Source: Allomyces arbusculus (Eukaryota > Blastocladiomycota > Blastocladiomycetes > Blastocladiales > Blastocladiaceae). From it: 64,000 bases of DNA. The notes under the pieces were generated by a model that was not told where the DNA came from, ran no database searches, and saw nothing but the letters and a program-made list of their open reading frames with translations. The translations under genes and the position numbers were made by a program. The stretch lies in assembly GCA_027604705.1 (NCBI GenBank), contig JADHYV010000035.1, positions 180,748 through 244,747 on the forward strand. The letters run 5' to 3'. Positions within the stretch are counted from its first letter, which is position 1; the number at the start of each line of letters is the position of its first letter. Positions 9,561 to 21,600 of the stretch are shown in pieces.

Positions 9561-12500
9561 TCACTCGACTGGAATCACCCTTGCCCCCATCATCTCCTCA
9601 TCCATGCGACTCGCTGGCTTCCATTTCCCCTCTGTCCTGGTCGCCTCGGTTGCCGCGTTTTCCACTACCGGGCGGTGCCCACACACCCCACACGGCCGCC
9701 GCAGCGCTTCCTCCCTCGCCTTTCGCGCGCGGCGATCGTCCGCGCGCTTCTTCTCGGCGACATCCAGCAGCGACATCGCCCGTGCCAGCCGGGTTTTGAG
9801 AAAGTCCATTTCGTCCTTGAGGGCCTCGTTGGCCGTGGGCTCGGCCGCCACCGCGACGGGCGCCGCCAGGAACTTGGACTGCAATTGCCGCACGACGTCC
9901 TTGTATTTGCTCGTGACGCGGTGCGCGAGATGGGAAACGACCGCGTCGAGCCCGCGCAGGAACGCCGGGTACGGCGCGAGCGTTGCGACAGGACCCGTGG
10001 TCAGGACACCCGAGTCGCCGAGCGCGTCCGCGGGGTTCGGGGCAAAATCGCGCGCCGCCTCGTCGAGGTCGCGCGCCAGATCTTCATCGAGGTGGTGGTG
10101 CCGCACGAGGTCTGCGAGCAGCGGCTGCAGGTGCGTCCAGGTCGCAACACACTGCGCGTGCAGCGACTGCAGGACGTTCGCCGCGGCCGAGTCGTCGAGA
10201 AGCGGTTTCCGTGGAGTCGCTGGCGGAACAGGCGTGGCCGCTGCAGACGCGCGCGCAGCTTGTCGGCATAGCGCCGAGAAGATGGTCTCGAGCGCTTCGA
10301 GAATGTCCTCGGTGGTCGTGAGTGCCGTGCCAGAGAGCATGCCCGGGTCGAGCTTGAGTTCCGTGAACTGCGCGGCCGACTGTACAAGTCGCCGGCACCG
10401 CAAGAGCACCTGCTGTTGTTCAGCGAGGAGGTCCATGGCGTCGCCCGCCGTCAGGGCGTCGTCAAATGACGAGTCGCGCCGCGGCAACTGCCGCGTGCTA
10501 GCCGCCATGGTCGACCGCACCGTCGCGCGGCCGTCAAACTCATGGTGGTGGTGATGGTCGGCGTTCTGCGTTGCGGCGAGCCCCGCATCGAGCACGTTCT
10601 GGTACATGGCTTTGTACTTTTGCAGTTCGCGACACCGGCGATCGAGCCGGTCGCGCGCGTCCTGCGCGGCAGCGAGCTGTTCCTCAACGGCCGTACGCTG
10701 CTGCGCGTGCCGCTCAATCCGCGACAACAAACTCCTGTTCTGGTCGACGAGCCGGTTGCGCTCGTCGGCGACGAGCTGTGCCTCGGCCTGCGCCGAGACC
10801 AACTGCTTTTCGAGTTCCTGCGCGCGGTCCGTGAGGGTGCCCACCTTACTCGAAAACTGGTCGTGATCGTGCCGATTCAAGTCGTTGAGCCGCTGAATTT
10901 CGGCGTGTTTCTGGTCGAGCCGGGCCTCGAGCGTCTGCACTTTGGCCTCGAGGTCGCGCGCGTCCTGGACCGCCTGCTTGAACTGCAACTCGACGGTCGC
11001 GAGCTGCTGCGCGTGAACTTCGCCGACCTGCCGCGCCGTCGCCAATTCGCGCTTCGTCTCCTGGTACTTTTCCCCCATATCCTGAATCCGCCTTTGCAGT
11101 GCCGCATGATGCTCCTTGGCATTCGCAAGTTGCAGCGTCGTCGTCTCCAAGTCCCGGCGCGTCTGCTGCAGCGCTTCGTCGGCTGCGCGGTGCGCCTTTT
11201 CCGCCTTGTCCAACAGTGCCTGCACGGCATGCTTTTCGCGATCGATCCGGTCATGCGCAGAACTCAACAGCGTCTGCTGGTGCTTCAAGTCGTGCAGGGC
11301 CTGCGTTGCCGAATCCAGTTGCCGGCCGAGGTCCTTGACCTGCGCCTCGTGCCGCCGAAGGGACTCGAGGTGCTGGTCGCGCTCGCGCGCGACATTCTGC
11401 AACTGCCGCTCTAGCTCGCGGCGATGCGCGAGCAACTGGTCCCGCTCCGACCGCAGTCGCGTGACTGCATCCCCGTCGTGCCGCCCGCGCTCGTCCAATT
11501 GCGCGCGCGCCACGGCCGCGTCCTGCCGCGCCGTCGCGACCTCCTTCTCCCGCGCGCTCAACTCGCCCGTCAATCGCTCCACCTGCGCGCGCAAGTCCGC
11601 GCGCTCACGCTCGACTCTTGCCAACTCCGCATCGCGTTCCGCCAACATCGCCCTCGCCTGCCGCGCATGTTCCGCGAGATCGTGTGCCTGGCCGCGCGTA
11701 TTGACGAGTTCCGACTCGAGTTCGTCGATCTTATCCTGTAATGCCGCGCGGGCGTCGTGGAAGTGCGCGACGTCGGCGTCCTTTTTCCGCTGCATGTGCT
11801 GCAATTCGGCCAAGATCGCGTCGAGCTGCGCGCGCGTCTCGGTGTGGTTCTTGACGAGCAAAGCGTTCTGCTTGTCTTTTTCGTCGGCGACCGATTGGAG
11901 CCGGCGGGATTCGGCCTCGGCGGCGGTAACGGCAGCGCGGGCGGCAGCCAAGTCTCGGTTTGCTTGCGCGAGTTCCGCGCGCAGCGACGTGACGAGTTGC
12001 GAGTCGTTTTTGGAAGAAGCGGCCTCAGCGCGGTCCGCGAGTTGACGCCGGTCAGCCATCAAGTCCGCGACCTCCTTATCTCGCGCATCCAGGACGTCCC
12101 GCATCGCTTCCAACTGCCGCGTATGCTCGCGCCGCGCTTCTGCGAGTTGAGAGCGTAAATCGCGCGCCTCCGCGTCCATCTCCATGACCTGGTGCGCCAA
12201 GTCGGCGCGGTCGGCCATGTGCGCCGGGCACGATTCCGCATCGTGCCCCTCGCCGAGTTGCCGGGACTGCAGCCAGTGCGCGAGCCGCGCGCGGACTAAC
12301 GCAATATCCATTCGCGGGTCGCGCGCCGAAACGAGTTCCACGCCGAGCGTTTCTTCAATCGCCGCGACGAGTCGGTGGACGAGCGGGGTCCGCGGGGCCG
12401 TTCGCCCACCGCCAGCGTCACCCAGCTCCTCTTCCTCGTCACTTCCTGCGGACGAGGATGCGACCGACGAGTCTGGGTCGAGGTACTGCATCGCGCGGCC

Positions 12501-13097
12501 CATATGGTCCCAGGCGGTCTGGAGGCGCGCGTTGATCCGCGTCGGGACGGGCGTGCCGGGCGCTGACGGCGCCGGCGACGCAAGGGACCGGACGGCGGGC
12601 GAGGCGACGGCCATGGCCACGGCGCTCGCGAGTGGAGCGCGGACAGGGGTCGCGGGCGCGAGCGGCGGCGGGCGCTTGGTCGCGAACCCGGTCGTTGCTG
12701 GTGGGGCGGATGCGAGTGCTGGAGCCGGCCCAGTCGTCGGGCGGCCCGCCGACGCGGATCGCGTGTTGGGCGCACGCGCGGGAGGAGATTGGTGCGCTGA
12801 TATGGGCGCATTTAGCGTGGTTTGCGCCGTCGACGAGGCCGAAGAGGGTGAGTGATGCGGTCGTCGTGGCGGCTTGCGGTTGGCAGTGGTGCTGGTGGAG
12901 GCGGGCGCCCGGGATGGTGGCCGTGCGGGGGCCGCATCGCGCGCGCGCGGCGGCATCGAGGGCGGGGCCATGAGCGCCGGTCGTGGTGGTGGTGGTGTGA
13001 CGGGTGCTGGAGCAAGACGGGGTCGCGGAGTGGACGATGGGAGCTGCAGCGAAGTTGCCGGCCGGCGAGAGGGTTGCTTGCGGGCGCTGGATCGCAT
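9561..13097 (-). CDS. Large coiled-coil protein, function unknown
   Basis: Single long exon of 1178 aa from the ATG at 13097; the frame is open further upstream to 13472 but only from a non-ATG codon and into the divergent promoter. Residues 1-200 are Pro/Ala/Ser-rich and low complexity. An acidic patch (SDEEEELGD) follows. From about residue 290 to 880 the sequence is almost continuous heptad-rich, highly charged coiled coil (repeated LRSQLAEARREH-like, RERADLRAQVERLTGEL-like blocks). The last 200 residues are helical. Near the end is one PCGVCGH motif, a single CxxC that could be half a metal site. It resembles centrosomal, spindle-pole or basal-body scaffold proteins in style, but I see no family-specific motif and do not assign one. 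It shares a 663-bp region head-to-head with the SPRY gene. Confidence 0.75.
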   Translation of the reverse strand: MRSSARKQPSRRPATSLQLPSSTPRPRLAPAPVTPPPPRPALMAPPSMPPRARDAAPARPPSRAPASTSTTANRKPPRRPHHSPSSASSTAQTTLNAPISAHQSPPARAPNTRSASAGRPTTGPAPALASAPPATTGFATKRPPPLAPATPVRAPLASAVAMAVASPAVRSLASPAPSAPGTPVPTRINARLQTAWDHMGRAMQYLDPDSSVASSSAGSDEEEELGDAGGGRTAPRTPLVHRLVAAIEETLGVELVSARDPRMDIALVRARLAHWLQSRQLGEGHDAESCPAHMADRADLAHQVMEMDAEARDLRSQLAEARREHTRQLEAMRDVLDARDKEVADLMADRRQLADRAEAASSKNDSQLVTSLRAELAQANRDLAAARAAVTAAEAESRRLQSVADEKDKQNALLVKNHTETRAQLDAILAELQHMQRKKDADVAHFHDARAALQDKIDELESELVNTRGQAHDLAEHARQARAMLAERDAELARVERERADLRAQVERLTGELSAREKEVATARQDAAVARAQLDERGRHDGDAVTRLRSERDQLLAHRRELERQLQNVARERDQHLESLRRHEAQVKDLGRQLDSATQALHDLKHQQTLLSSAHDRIDREKHAVQALLDKAEKAHRAADEALQQTRRDLETTTLQLANAKEHHAALQRRIQDMGEKYQETKRELATARQVGEVHAQQLATVELQFKQAVQDARDLEAKVQTLEARLDQKHAEIQRLNDLNRHDHDQFSSKVGTLTDRAQELEKQLVSAQAEAQLVADERNRLVDQNRSLLSRIERHAQQRTAVEEQLAAAQDARDRLDRRCRELQKYKAMYQNVLDAGLAATQNADHHHHHEFDGRATVRSTMAASTRQLPRRDSSFDDALTAGDAMDLLAEQQQVLLRCRRLVQSAAQFTELKLDPGMLSGTALTTTEDILEALETIFSALCRQAARASAAATPVPPATPRKPLLDDSAAANVLQSLHAQCVATWTHLQPLLADLVRHHHLDEDLARDLDEAARDFAPNPADALGDSGVLTTGPVATLAPYPAFLRGLDAVVSHLAHRVTSKYKDVVRQLQSKFLAAPVAVAAEPTANEALKDEMDFLKTRLARAMSLLDVAEKKRADDRRARKAREEALRRPCGVCGHRPVVENAATEATRTEGKWKPASRMDEEMMGARVIPVE

Positions 13098-13760
13098 TAG
13101 GCGTAGTTGTCGTATGCAGGAAGAGTATTCCCCGAATGTGTCAGCAAGCGTCGCGCGCCGAACGTTTTCGGCTGACGGGCGCCACGCGCGCTGCGCCTCG
13201 TTGCCGCGCACGCCAACTCCCTGCGCGCCGGCCCTCCACCCACCTGCGCCACGCGACGCTGACTCGGGCCAGATCCTCAGCACCCCGCCTGTCGTCAGCC
13301 TGCACCACCTTCGGCCGGCACTCCTCTTCGAACAGCCCGCGCCAGCGACGTTCCGCCACGCCGTTTCCCCGCGCTCCGGGCCCGCCGGCGCTTCCCCCGC
13401 AACGCCGAGCAGCACGCCCCCCCGCCCAGGCACCGGCACCCGAAGCGCGCGCCCGCGTCGCCATCGACTCAACCATCAACGCGCGCAACCAGCATCCCTG
13501 CCCGGCGGCCTCAAGTCCTTGCCGTCCCACAGCTTGCGCGCGCTTCCGCTCCCCGCTCTCCAAAGTGGTCGACGGCATTTGTGCTGCGACGCTTCCTACG
13601 CCCATCTCGACGACTTGCACGCTCTCGACGGCGGCTTGCGCAAGCGCAAGCGTCCCGGCGCCATCTCATCGACCTCTTGCAGCTGGACGCGCTCGTCGAC
13701 TCCGAGCTGTTTTCAGCAAACCCGCGCACGCTCTGAACCGCTCCCACGACGACTGCCATC
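13098..13760. other. Divergent promoter region, coiled-coil gene / SPRY gene
   Basis: 663 bp between two start codons. The open frames on both strands here are GC-driven. No independent gene supported. Confidence 0.55.
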
Positions 13761-16700
13761 ATGGACTCGGCCGCCAAGACCGCCGCGGCGCATGCATCGC
13801 GCAAGTCGCTCGTCATTGGCGCCGTGGCCGCTGCGGCCGTGCTCTCGTCGGCTGCCGTCGCCGTGCACGGGCTCTACGCCAAGAAGCGCGCCAAGAGCCG
13901 GTTCCCGATCAAGACGCTGTTTGAGGGCACGCTCTCATGTACGTTGTTGGTGGTTTTGACGCGGTTAAGACGTGTTGGGGGAAATGGAAAAACTGATGGG
14001 ACCACATCTGATATGTACAGTGACCGACGCCAACTTCATCCTGACGGTCATGTCGCACGTCGACCCGCACGCGTCGTGCTCTAAGGAGGACCTCGACCGG
14101 TGCGTAGTTATTTGGTGCGATGCCGATATTGAGACGGCCGCGCCAACTGTTTTCTGTCTGTCGGCTCCTGTTTTGATATGTTAGCGCGATCAAGCTCTGC
14201 GCCGACTTGCCTGTGTCCGGTACGTTCTCTCCGGCATGGCATTCTCGTTGCGCCAACCTAATCGTTTTCCCGCGGGATGTAGGCGATGACGTCAAGCAGT
14301 TGATCAAACTCGCCGAATCGAGCGACGTTGGGTTCCGCCGCATCGCCTGCGCGCTGGTCCGCGGCCTCAGCGAGCGCGACCCGCCCGTCGACGACCTGCC
14401 CGGCGAGATCCTTGCGCACATTCTCGAAAAGTTTGCCGGCGAGGAAGATGATACCGTGCGCATTCTCTATGCGCGCATTGTCATCAATTATGTCAACCTC
14501 GGTACGCACTTGCCGCTGTCGTGGTGGTTTGCATTTATTATGCCAGCAGCGCGCGCTGACCAGAACCGTGTCGCTCCCATTAGCGCCCAATATTGCGCAG
14601 GCCATGGTCGAGGTACAGGCGTTTGTCGAGGCTCTCGTCAACAGCTTTGCCGGGTACGAGTCGTTGGACCCGAACGTGCTCCTCGGCGCGTGGGGTGCGC
14701 TCGTTACGGTGTGCAATAAGGGTACGCGCCCGCGCCTGCTTTTCCACCGCCAACCCAGCCGGACTGATTCTGATCTGATCCCAACACAGGCAAGAAATCC
14801 AAGCCCTTCTTCGCGGCCGGCCTGCACAAGGTGCTCGCCAAGATCTTGACCGCGGCTGACGTCCCGACCAAAGTGATTGACTACGCGGCGACCGCTCTCC
14901 TGTGCCTGATCCAAATCTCGACCGACGACGACTGGATCCACCACATGGAGGACATGGATGAGTACCGGCCCTGGGACGCCGTGGTTTCGCTGCTCAAGTC
15001 GAAAGACGCGAATATCGCGAATGCCGGGTTCATGCTGCTTGGCCTATGCTTCAACCACTCATACCACATGGACGCGTTCGAGGCCAACGATAAGTTCCTC
15101 GAGCAGTTCTTCAACTGTTACCAGCGCCAGTTTGACACGACGTTCCCTTCCGCGATGAATTCGGTCGCGTGGGGTAGCGGTACGGCTTTCATCTGTTCGT
15201 GCGCCGTTGGCGTGTTCCGGTGCGATGATACTGATGGGTCACGCTCGTGTTGTTCCGGGATGTGCAGAAAAGCTCGCGCAGCGCATGATCGAGGAGGGCT
15301 TTGTTTACCGCCTGCTGCAGTCGGCCGCGGTCCAGAACGATCCCGTCGCACTGCGCGAGTTCTTTGGTTGGCTGACGATTTTCCCCAACACGCGTACGTT
15401 TCCCCGTCCTTTTCCTCACGACGACCTCGTCCCGGTGCTCACTCGACCCTATCCCTCACTAGCCGAGGTCCGCCGCGAACTGCAGCGCGCCGGCATGTTC
15501 GACCTGGCCTATCAGCAAACTCAGCCGCACATCCTGCCGTGGAAGTTCCTGAACCAGTTCGAGACAGACCGCTCGACGCTCAACGCCATGGTCGTCGCAC
15601 ACGTTCAAATGCAGTTCGAGGACGTGAAAGACGACGTTGCCCGCAACCTCGACGTCATGCCCATGGTCTACGAACACCTAATCATGAACGGTTTGCGGGA
15701 CCCGGCCGTCGCTACGGCCTTGCTCGACCAGGGCCACTTCCTGCAACTCGCGCAACGCATTTTCGCGAGTCCCGAGGGGAACGATCAGCTGGACGTGTCT
15801 CGCGCGATTGGCGCGCTGGCGCTCGCGGCGCCGGACACGATCCCGCACTTGATCGAGGCGGTCTACGAGCCGATGCTCGCGCGCGCACACACGCTGGTGG
15901 CCGAGATCGCCGCGGGGATGCGCGACGCGATTGCAAAGAACAAGCGCGGTGAGTCCGTCCCGGAAGCCGCCTTGGACGTGCTCGCCAAGCAGTCGAATCG
16001 CGCGGTCGCGCAGTGGATGGCGCTGGTGCACCATATGCCGCCCGCCGTCTTGTCGGCACTCTGGACCGGGAATGAAGAAGAGGAAGAGGGCACGACGCGG
16101 CAGACGATCACGGAAGTGCTGGAGTTGTGCACAGGGATCTTGCAGTTGCTGTTGCACGACTCGGAGGGCCGCGTGTTCCCGATGATTCGACTGTCGGACG
16201 TGCTCGAGGCGTATACCGCAGATAAGGGACTGCGGTACTCGGACGCGCAGCGCGAGTTTGCGGCGAATCGTGAATTGACGAACCGTGGGGATTGGATCGT
16301 GGATGTGTTGACGGTCCCGTACAAGGTGGCCGTGTCGCTGATTCACTATAGTGCGTACACCTGCCGATGGATGCGGCGGTCTGTAACCGAGTTTCTGACG
16401 GAACCGGTGTGTGTGTGTGTAGACGAGACCAAGCCCGCGATCATCGACCAGTTGCCGCTGCTCGCGCTCGTCGCGTCGATGAACTCGTACGAGTCCCTCG
16501 CACGCGATTCGTGCCTCATGATTCTGCACGGTACACCCACGCTCATTGCCTCCTCGGTCCGTCCGCTCGTCAAGCTCACGTTCACGAACCGTGTCCTAGC
16601 TCCGCCGGACGTGGCGCGCAAGTACCGCGACTTTTCGACGCTGCGCCTGTCGCTCAACATGAACATGCCCTCCAACGAGTACGAGCCGCACAAAATTGTG

Positions 16701-18216
16701 CGGCGCGAGTTCACGCAGCGGTGTGCCGTGTTTGGGCCGGGCAAGGACCGCGTGCATTGGGAAAATGTGTCGGGGAATGTCGAAACGGGCCAGCGCGGGA
16801 ACCTGGTGCGTGTCTACTGTCGTAATTGAGGCGAGAGGGCCGACACGCTAACGATTTTCCGGTACTTCAGATCCTGAACCAGTCGCACTGCTTCAACTCG
16901 GCGGTCGGGTCGCTGGGCGTGACCGGGTCGGGCAAGTACGGGTACACGATCAAGTCGACCAACGACCGCGGGATTTACCTCGGCTGGGCGACGCGCGATT
17001 TCACGGTGGAGCCCGGCCGGATCGTTGGGTGCGACGAGCTCTCGTACTCGGTCTCGTTTGTCATGTCGCAATTGCTGCACAATGGGCGCGTACGCATCGA
17101 TTTCTTTCTCCTATTTCCCTGCGTTCATTCAAAGGAAACTCAGCCTCTCACCGGTCTCGTCGCTGACAGTACCAACAAGTCGACGAGGCGCAGGGCGACA
17201 ACGAAGTGACGCAAGTTCTGCTGGACCTCGACAACGGCACCATTTCCGCATGCATCCGCGGCAAGAAGCCGCGAGTCGTCTTCCGCAACGTCGACACCAC
17301 CAAAGTCTGGTACCCGGCCGTCTCGTGCGGCCCCGTGCACGCCATCGCGACCGATTTCGAGGCCGACCTGCCCGGCGTCTACATGCCGCTTGCCGCCGCC
17401 TGGAAAGTCACGTCGGTTCCGCTCTACGCGCGCTCGACCGGCGAGTTGGTCCCAAAAGACGACCGCGTGGCCCCGATGGTGCCGTTCAAGTCGCCGGTGC
17501 CGCACGAGCCGATTTCGGGCATTCCGACCCTGCCGCTACTCTACTACGAGGCGTCCGTCGTTCCGTCCGAGCTCGTCGGTGTCGGGATCGAACAGTCGGG
17601 CGTGGCCCTGCTGTGGGTCGGCACGCGCGACTTGGAAATGATCGTCACGTTCCCATCGCCCGACCCGGTCACCTGCCAGGAATGGACCAAGTACGTGCCG
17701 CTGCTCGCGAAGAAGTTGTTGCAGGGCGCCGAGTGCCCGAACCGCGCGGTCGTGAACCTCGTACCGTCGGGCGGGAACCCGGACTCGACCGACCCGGACG
17801 ACTGGAGCATGGAGTTCAAGAACCGCACGTCCGAAGGCCAGATTCTGTTGTACAGCTGGGCGCGCGCGTCGCATATCTCGACGCGGTCGGGTTCAGCGAC
17901 GCCGCCGCATGTGGACTTGCGTCCCGCGGCGTCGCACGCGATCACGGTTGGGATCGGGTACGGGAATGCGCCGGACGAGGACGATAACGGTGGCGATGGG
18001 CCGGACCCGATCCTGTTTGTGACCAAGGAGTTGCAGTTGCAGGCCGAGGACCGATTCTGGTTGATTCGGTTGTCGAAGGGACCGATCGCGCCGTTGGTCT
18101 TGGGGGCCAAGGAGGGGTCCGGGATTACGCTGAATGTCCTGGATATGGCGACGCCGCTGATTCAGGGCAAGTCGCTGTTCAAGGCGCAGGTCGAGGAGTG
18201 GGGGTTCTCGCTTTAG
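13761..18216 (+). CDS. Membrane-anchored helical-repeat protein with SPRY domain
   Basis: Eleven exons: 13761-13938, 14021-14099, 14185-14219, 14283-14501, 14584-14721, 14790-15179, 15268-15393, 15463-16350, 16423-16805, 16871-17089, 17170-18216; the sum gives exactly 1233 aa. A hydrophobic segment at residues about 16-40 (SLVIGAVAAAAVLSSAAVAV) followed by KKRAKSR suggests an N-terminal membrane anchor. Residues about 60-790 are alpha-helical repeats of ARM/HEAT type (for example VLLGAWGALVTVCNK, NAGFMLLGLCFNHSY). Around 800-945 is a SPRY/B30.2-like fold: FNSAVGSLGVTG, GIYLGWATRDF, LDLDNGTISACIRG, WYPAVSCG. The C-terminal 250 residues contain no recognised domain. I do not know a named family with this order. 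SPRY domains usually bind proteins, so an adaptor role is an inference. Confidence 0.8.
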
Positions 18217-18696
18217 ATGGGAAGACGTTGCGCGGTATCCAGTTTTGATGTGGGTATCGGTTTTGTTTGATAACTTTTCGCAAGCAAGTCTTGCAATTCT
18301 GTGCCATTCACCAGTAGACGCTGTTCTAGCTATGGAGCCATGGAGCCATGCATTCTGACCGCGACAGGTGCGGACGGAGACAGAGTTTGTTCAACTGCGG
18401 ATTCGACAAATACCACAGCACGAATCGACCAACCCAACGCACGCCACGTCGGCATCGCGTCGATCGGCACAACCCCTGCCACGCGAACGGACAGCTGCTG
18501 CGGCTGCAGTGATGGGTGCGAGGGCGTGCTTGCTGCGGCCGCGCGTGGGTCGCGCGACGTGTGCCCGGCGTGTAACAGACGGCACTGCACAAATGACATT
18601 CAATCATCCTCGAGATCACGACCATGGTGAGCATACTAAATGTTGTGCCTTCTGGCTTTGTATTTCTCTCCCACCGAACCATTTCTCACAATTCGA
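18217..18696. other. Convergent 3' intergenic region
   Basis: Lies between the stop codons of the SPRY gene and the zinc-cluster gene. Nothing else supported. Confidence 0.6.
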
Positions 18697-21600
18697 TCAC
18701 ATCGACGACGAACCCGGTGGCGGCGGCGGCGGCGCGCCAAACGGTAAATCCAAGCCGTCCGGCACGACCTGCATCGCCCAATCGTTGAACGAGTGCGGGA
18801 ACGCCGGCAGCGGCAGCATATCCGTTGGCCTTGCCGCCGCCGCGGGCATGGTCGTTCCTGAGGACACATCAGCCGCCGCCGCTGCGGTGCTGGCGCTCTG
18901 CGCAGGCGCGACATACGCGCCTGCCAGTTCTGGCACTTCCCGCGCATACCCGGCAATATCGTCCATTAACTGAGCGAGCGCACGGTCCGTTTTCGCGTGT
19001 CGCGCGGCCACGCGTTCCGCGTCCGTCGCTGTACTCAAAGCTGGCAACGGCGTGGCCGGTTCTCCGCCCTCGTCCGCAATCACCGCGTCCAACTGATCGA
19101 GCTGCACGCGACACGTGTGGTACGTGTGCAGTGCGAGCGGTACGGTCGGCAAGAGCCGGTCGAGCACGACGAGCAGTTCGCGCAGGGCGTCGCGGACGAG
19201 CACGGCGTTCCCGCCGCCGGCAACGATCACGCGGCCGGCCGAAATGACAGAGCCCATTTGGTGCAGCATTGTCGAAAAGTAGAGGTGCATGAAGGGCCGA
19301 ATCGCTGAAAAGACTTGCGCGATACTGGAGACGCAGGTTTCGAGGATCGCCACGTATTGCGGGTACATGGCCGGAGGGGCCGGAGAGAGAGTGGACGAGG
19401 TGGGCGCAGTCGACGAGGACTTGGATTTCGGGGTTGGTGCCATCGACGTCGTATGCGCAACGACGTGCGCTCGAAGCCGTGCGCGCGCGTGCATGAACGG
19501 GTCGTCCGCAACAAGCGGCGACGCGCCCGGTGGCGGCGTCTCGTCGCCCTCGACCTCATTCTGGTGCAGCGCCGCGGCAATGACCATGGACACGAGGGGT
19601 CGATACATGTAAATAATCGTCTGTGTGTAACCCATGGTGAGCACGGCCGACTCGAGCGTCGCCGTCGACGGCGGCCCACCCTCACGCGTATGAAACGCGG
19701 CCGGATCAAACACGAGTTCTTGCGGTATCCCGGCACGGAACTGCGTGAGCGCCGCGTGCAGTTCCGGGAGGAGAGTCGCCGACAATTGCTTGCGGCGGTA
19801 CCGGAAGGAGTTCACGGCGCGCAACACCTTCCCAACAATTGAACTCCATGCGAGGTAATACGGGAAATAGCTCGTAGACGGGAGCAAAAGGTCTTGCTCG
19901 TCGGCGTACTTGACGCGGTTCTCGTCCGTGTCCTTGATCGCGTCGAGATCGAGGACACAGTCTTCTTCGTGCACCATAATGGGCCGCCCGCCGGCCGCCG
20001 CACCAAGACGGTCCATTATGAAGACGACGAGGAACGTCAGAATCCGGCTGGGTACTCCGGGTGCGTGCTGCGCGAGCTTGACAAGTTCGGGCGACAGCTC
20101 ACGCCGCTCAGCGTGCGCATCGGTGCCGCCACCAACGTCACCGCGCCGCCCGAGTCCGGACCACGACGTGGTCGGCATCACGGCGCGCTGGTCGAGATTC
20201 AATCCGAGCGACAGCGCGATCCGGAACCCCATGCCGGACGTCAGCCAGTTGTTCCCCGCCGGAATTCCAAGGTCAAAAATCGCGAGCAGCAGAGAGGCCT
20301 GCGCGTCGGTCAGGTGGTTGGCGGCTGACGAGCACACGTTGGCGAGCAGCCGCTTGCCCTGCGCGGCCATGATGCGCGAGTATGGCACGGCAACGCAAAT
20401 CTGGTGTTGCAATTCCCACATGCCCGCGGGCATGGCGAGCGCCGCGTAAATCAGCAGCGCGTGCCGATTGAACTCGGCCGTGCACGCTTCATTCGCTGGG
20501 TCGGCGAGCGCGCGGTCAACGTACGCGACCGACGCGTTAAGCGTGCGCCGCGACAGCATCGGCCACCAGTGGTGCACGCGCTCTTCGTAAACGTTCAGAA
20601 GCAACTCGAGAAGATCTCGTCGCGGGAACCACACGCGATGCCGAAGAATTTCGTTCATGGTCACATGCTGCACGGCAATCTGCGAGAAGAAAACGTTGAC
20701 ACCGTCGAGGTTCGTGTTGCTCGGCAAGCCCTTGAGCAGGTGGTACCCGGACGAGTTGCCGTAGTTGCTGAACCCACGCGGCGTGCCGTTGGCGTCGAGC
20801 GTCACGAGCAGCGCGAGGTTGTTGGCAATCTCGTCCACGTCGGCGTCGGTACTCGGGCGCGTCACGGAGCTCGTGAGCGGGACGTGCGTATCGAGCACGG
20901 ATGCAGGCTGGAAGAGCGAGACGACCGGTTGACCGCTGCTCTTAAGCGCATTCAGCTTGCCCGCCTTGGGCCCACGCTTGAGCGGCTCCTTGTATTCGCA
21001 ATGGAGTTCGAAATCAGCGCAATGTTGACACGGGTCGCTGCCGCTGCACTGTACATATCAAAACATCGATTAGCAGGCGCATGTTGGTCACGAACAAATC
21101 AAATGATCGTACCTTGATCTTGCGCTTGCGGCACTGCAGGCATGCACGCGCCGCGCGGGCCTTCTTCGCCGGAATCAAACTCGACGCCGGAACCGTTACA
21201 TACCCCGGCGGGATCCCGCCAGCAGCAGCAATCGTATTCGCGTCCATGATCGGCGCGCCCGGCAGGACCTGCATTGCAGCGGGCGGGACCATTGGCGAAG
21301 TCGTCGCTATTTGCGAGTACTGGAGCGCGTCGACCGTGTTCGCAGCGACTTGGCTCGGAACATGCGGGATGGGCCGCAGCGCGCCGGGTGGAGTCGGTGC
21401 GGACGCTGTCGGGTAAATCGTTCCCGGGTTGTACAGCCCGACCTGGTCGTCGTGGTCGTACGGGCCGTAGGTCGGGTTTAGCGAGATGGGCGCCGATGGC
21501 GCGACGGGAGGAGGCGGCGGTGCGTGCGTACGCGTGCTGGCCGGGAACTGGAGGGCACCGATCGAGATCGGGTAGGTCGACGCGGGCACCAAGCGCGGCG

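Noticed and set aside
9394-12973. Multiple long plus-strand frames opposite the coiled-coil gene
   Set aside because: Mirror translations of a repetitive GC-rich coding strand (Ser/Cys/Arg-rich), no independent support.
13098-13472. N-terminal extension of the coiled-coil protein (125 more residues)
   Set aside because: Starts at a non-ATG codon, has low-complexity Arg/Gly content and would run through most of the divergent promoter. ATG at 13097 is preferred.
16400-16422. GT dinucleotide run as a microsatellite of interest
   Set aside because: It is the end of an intron of the SPRY gene; the run leads directly into the acceptor AG.
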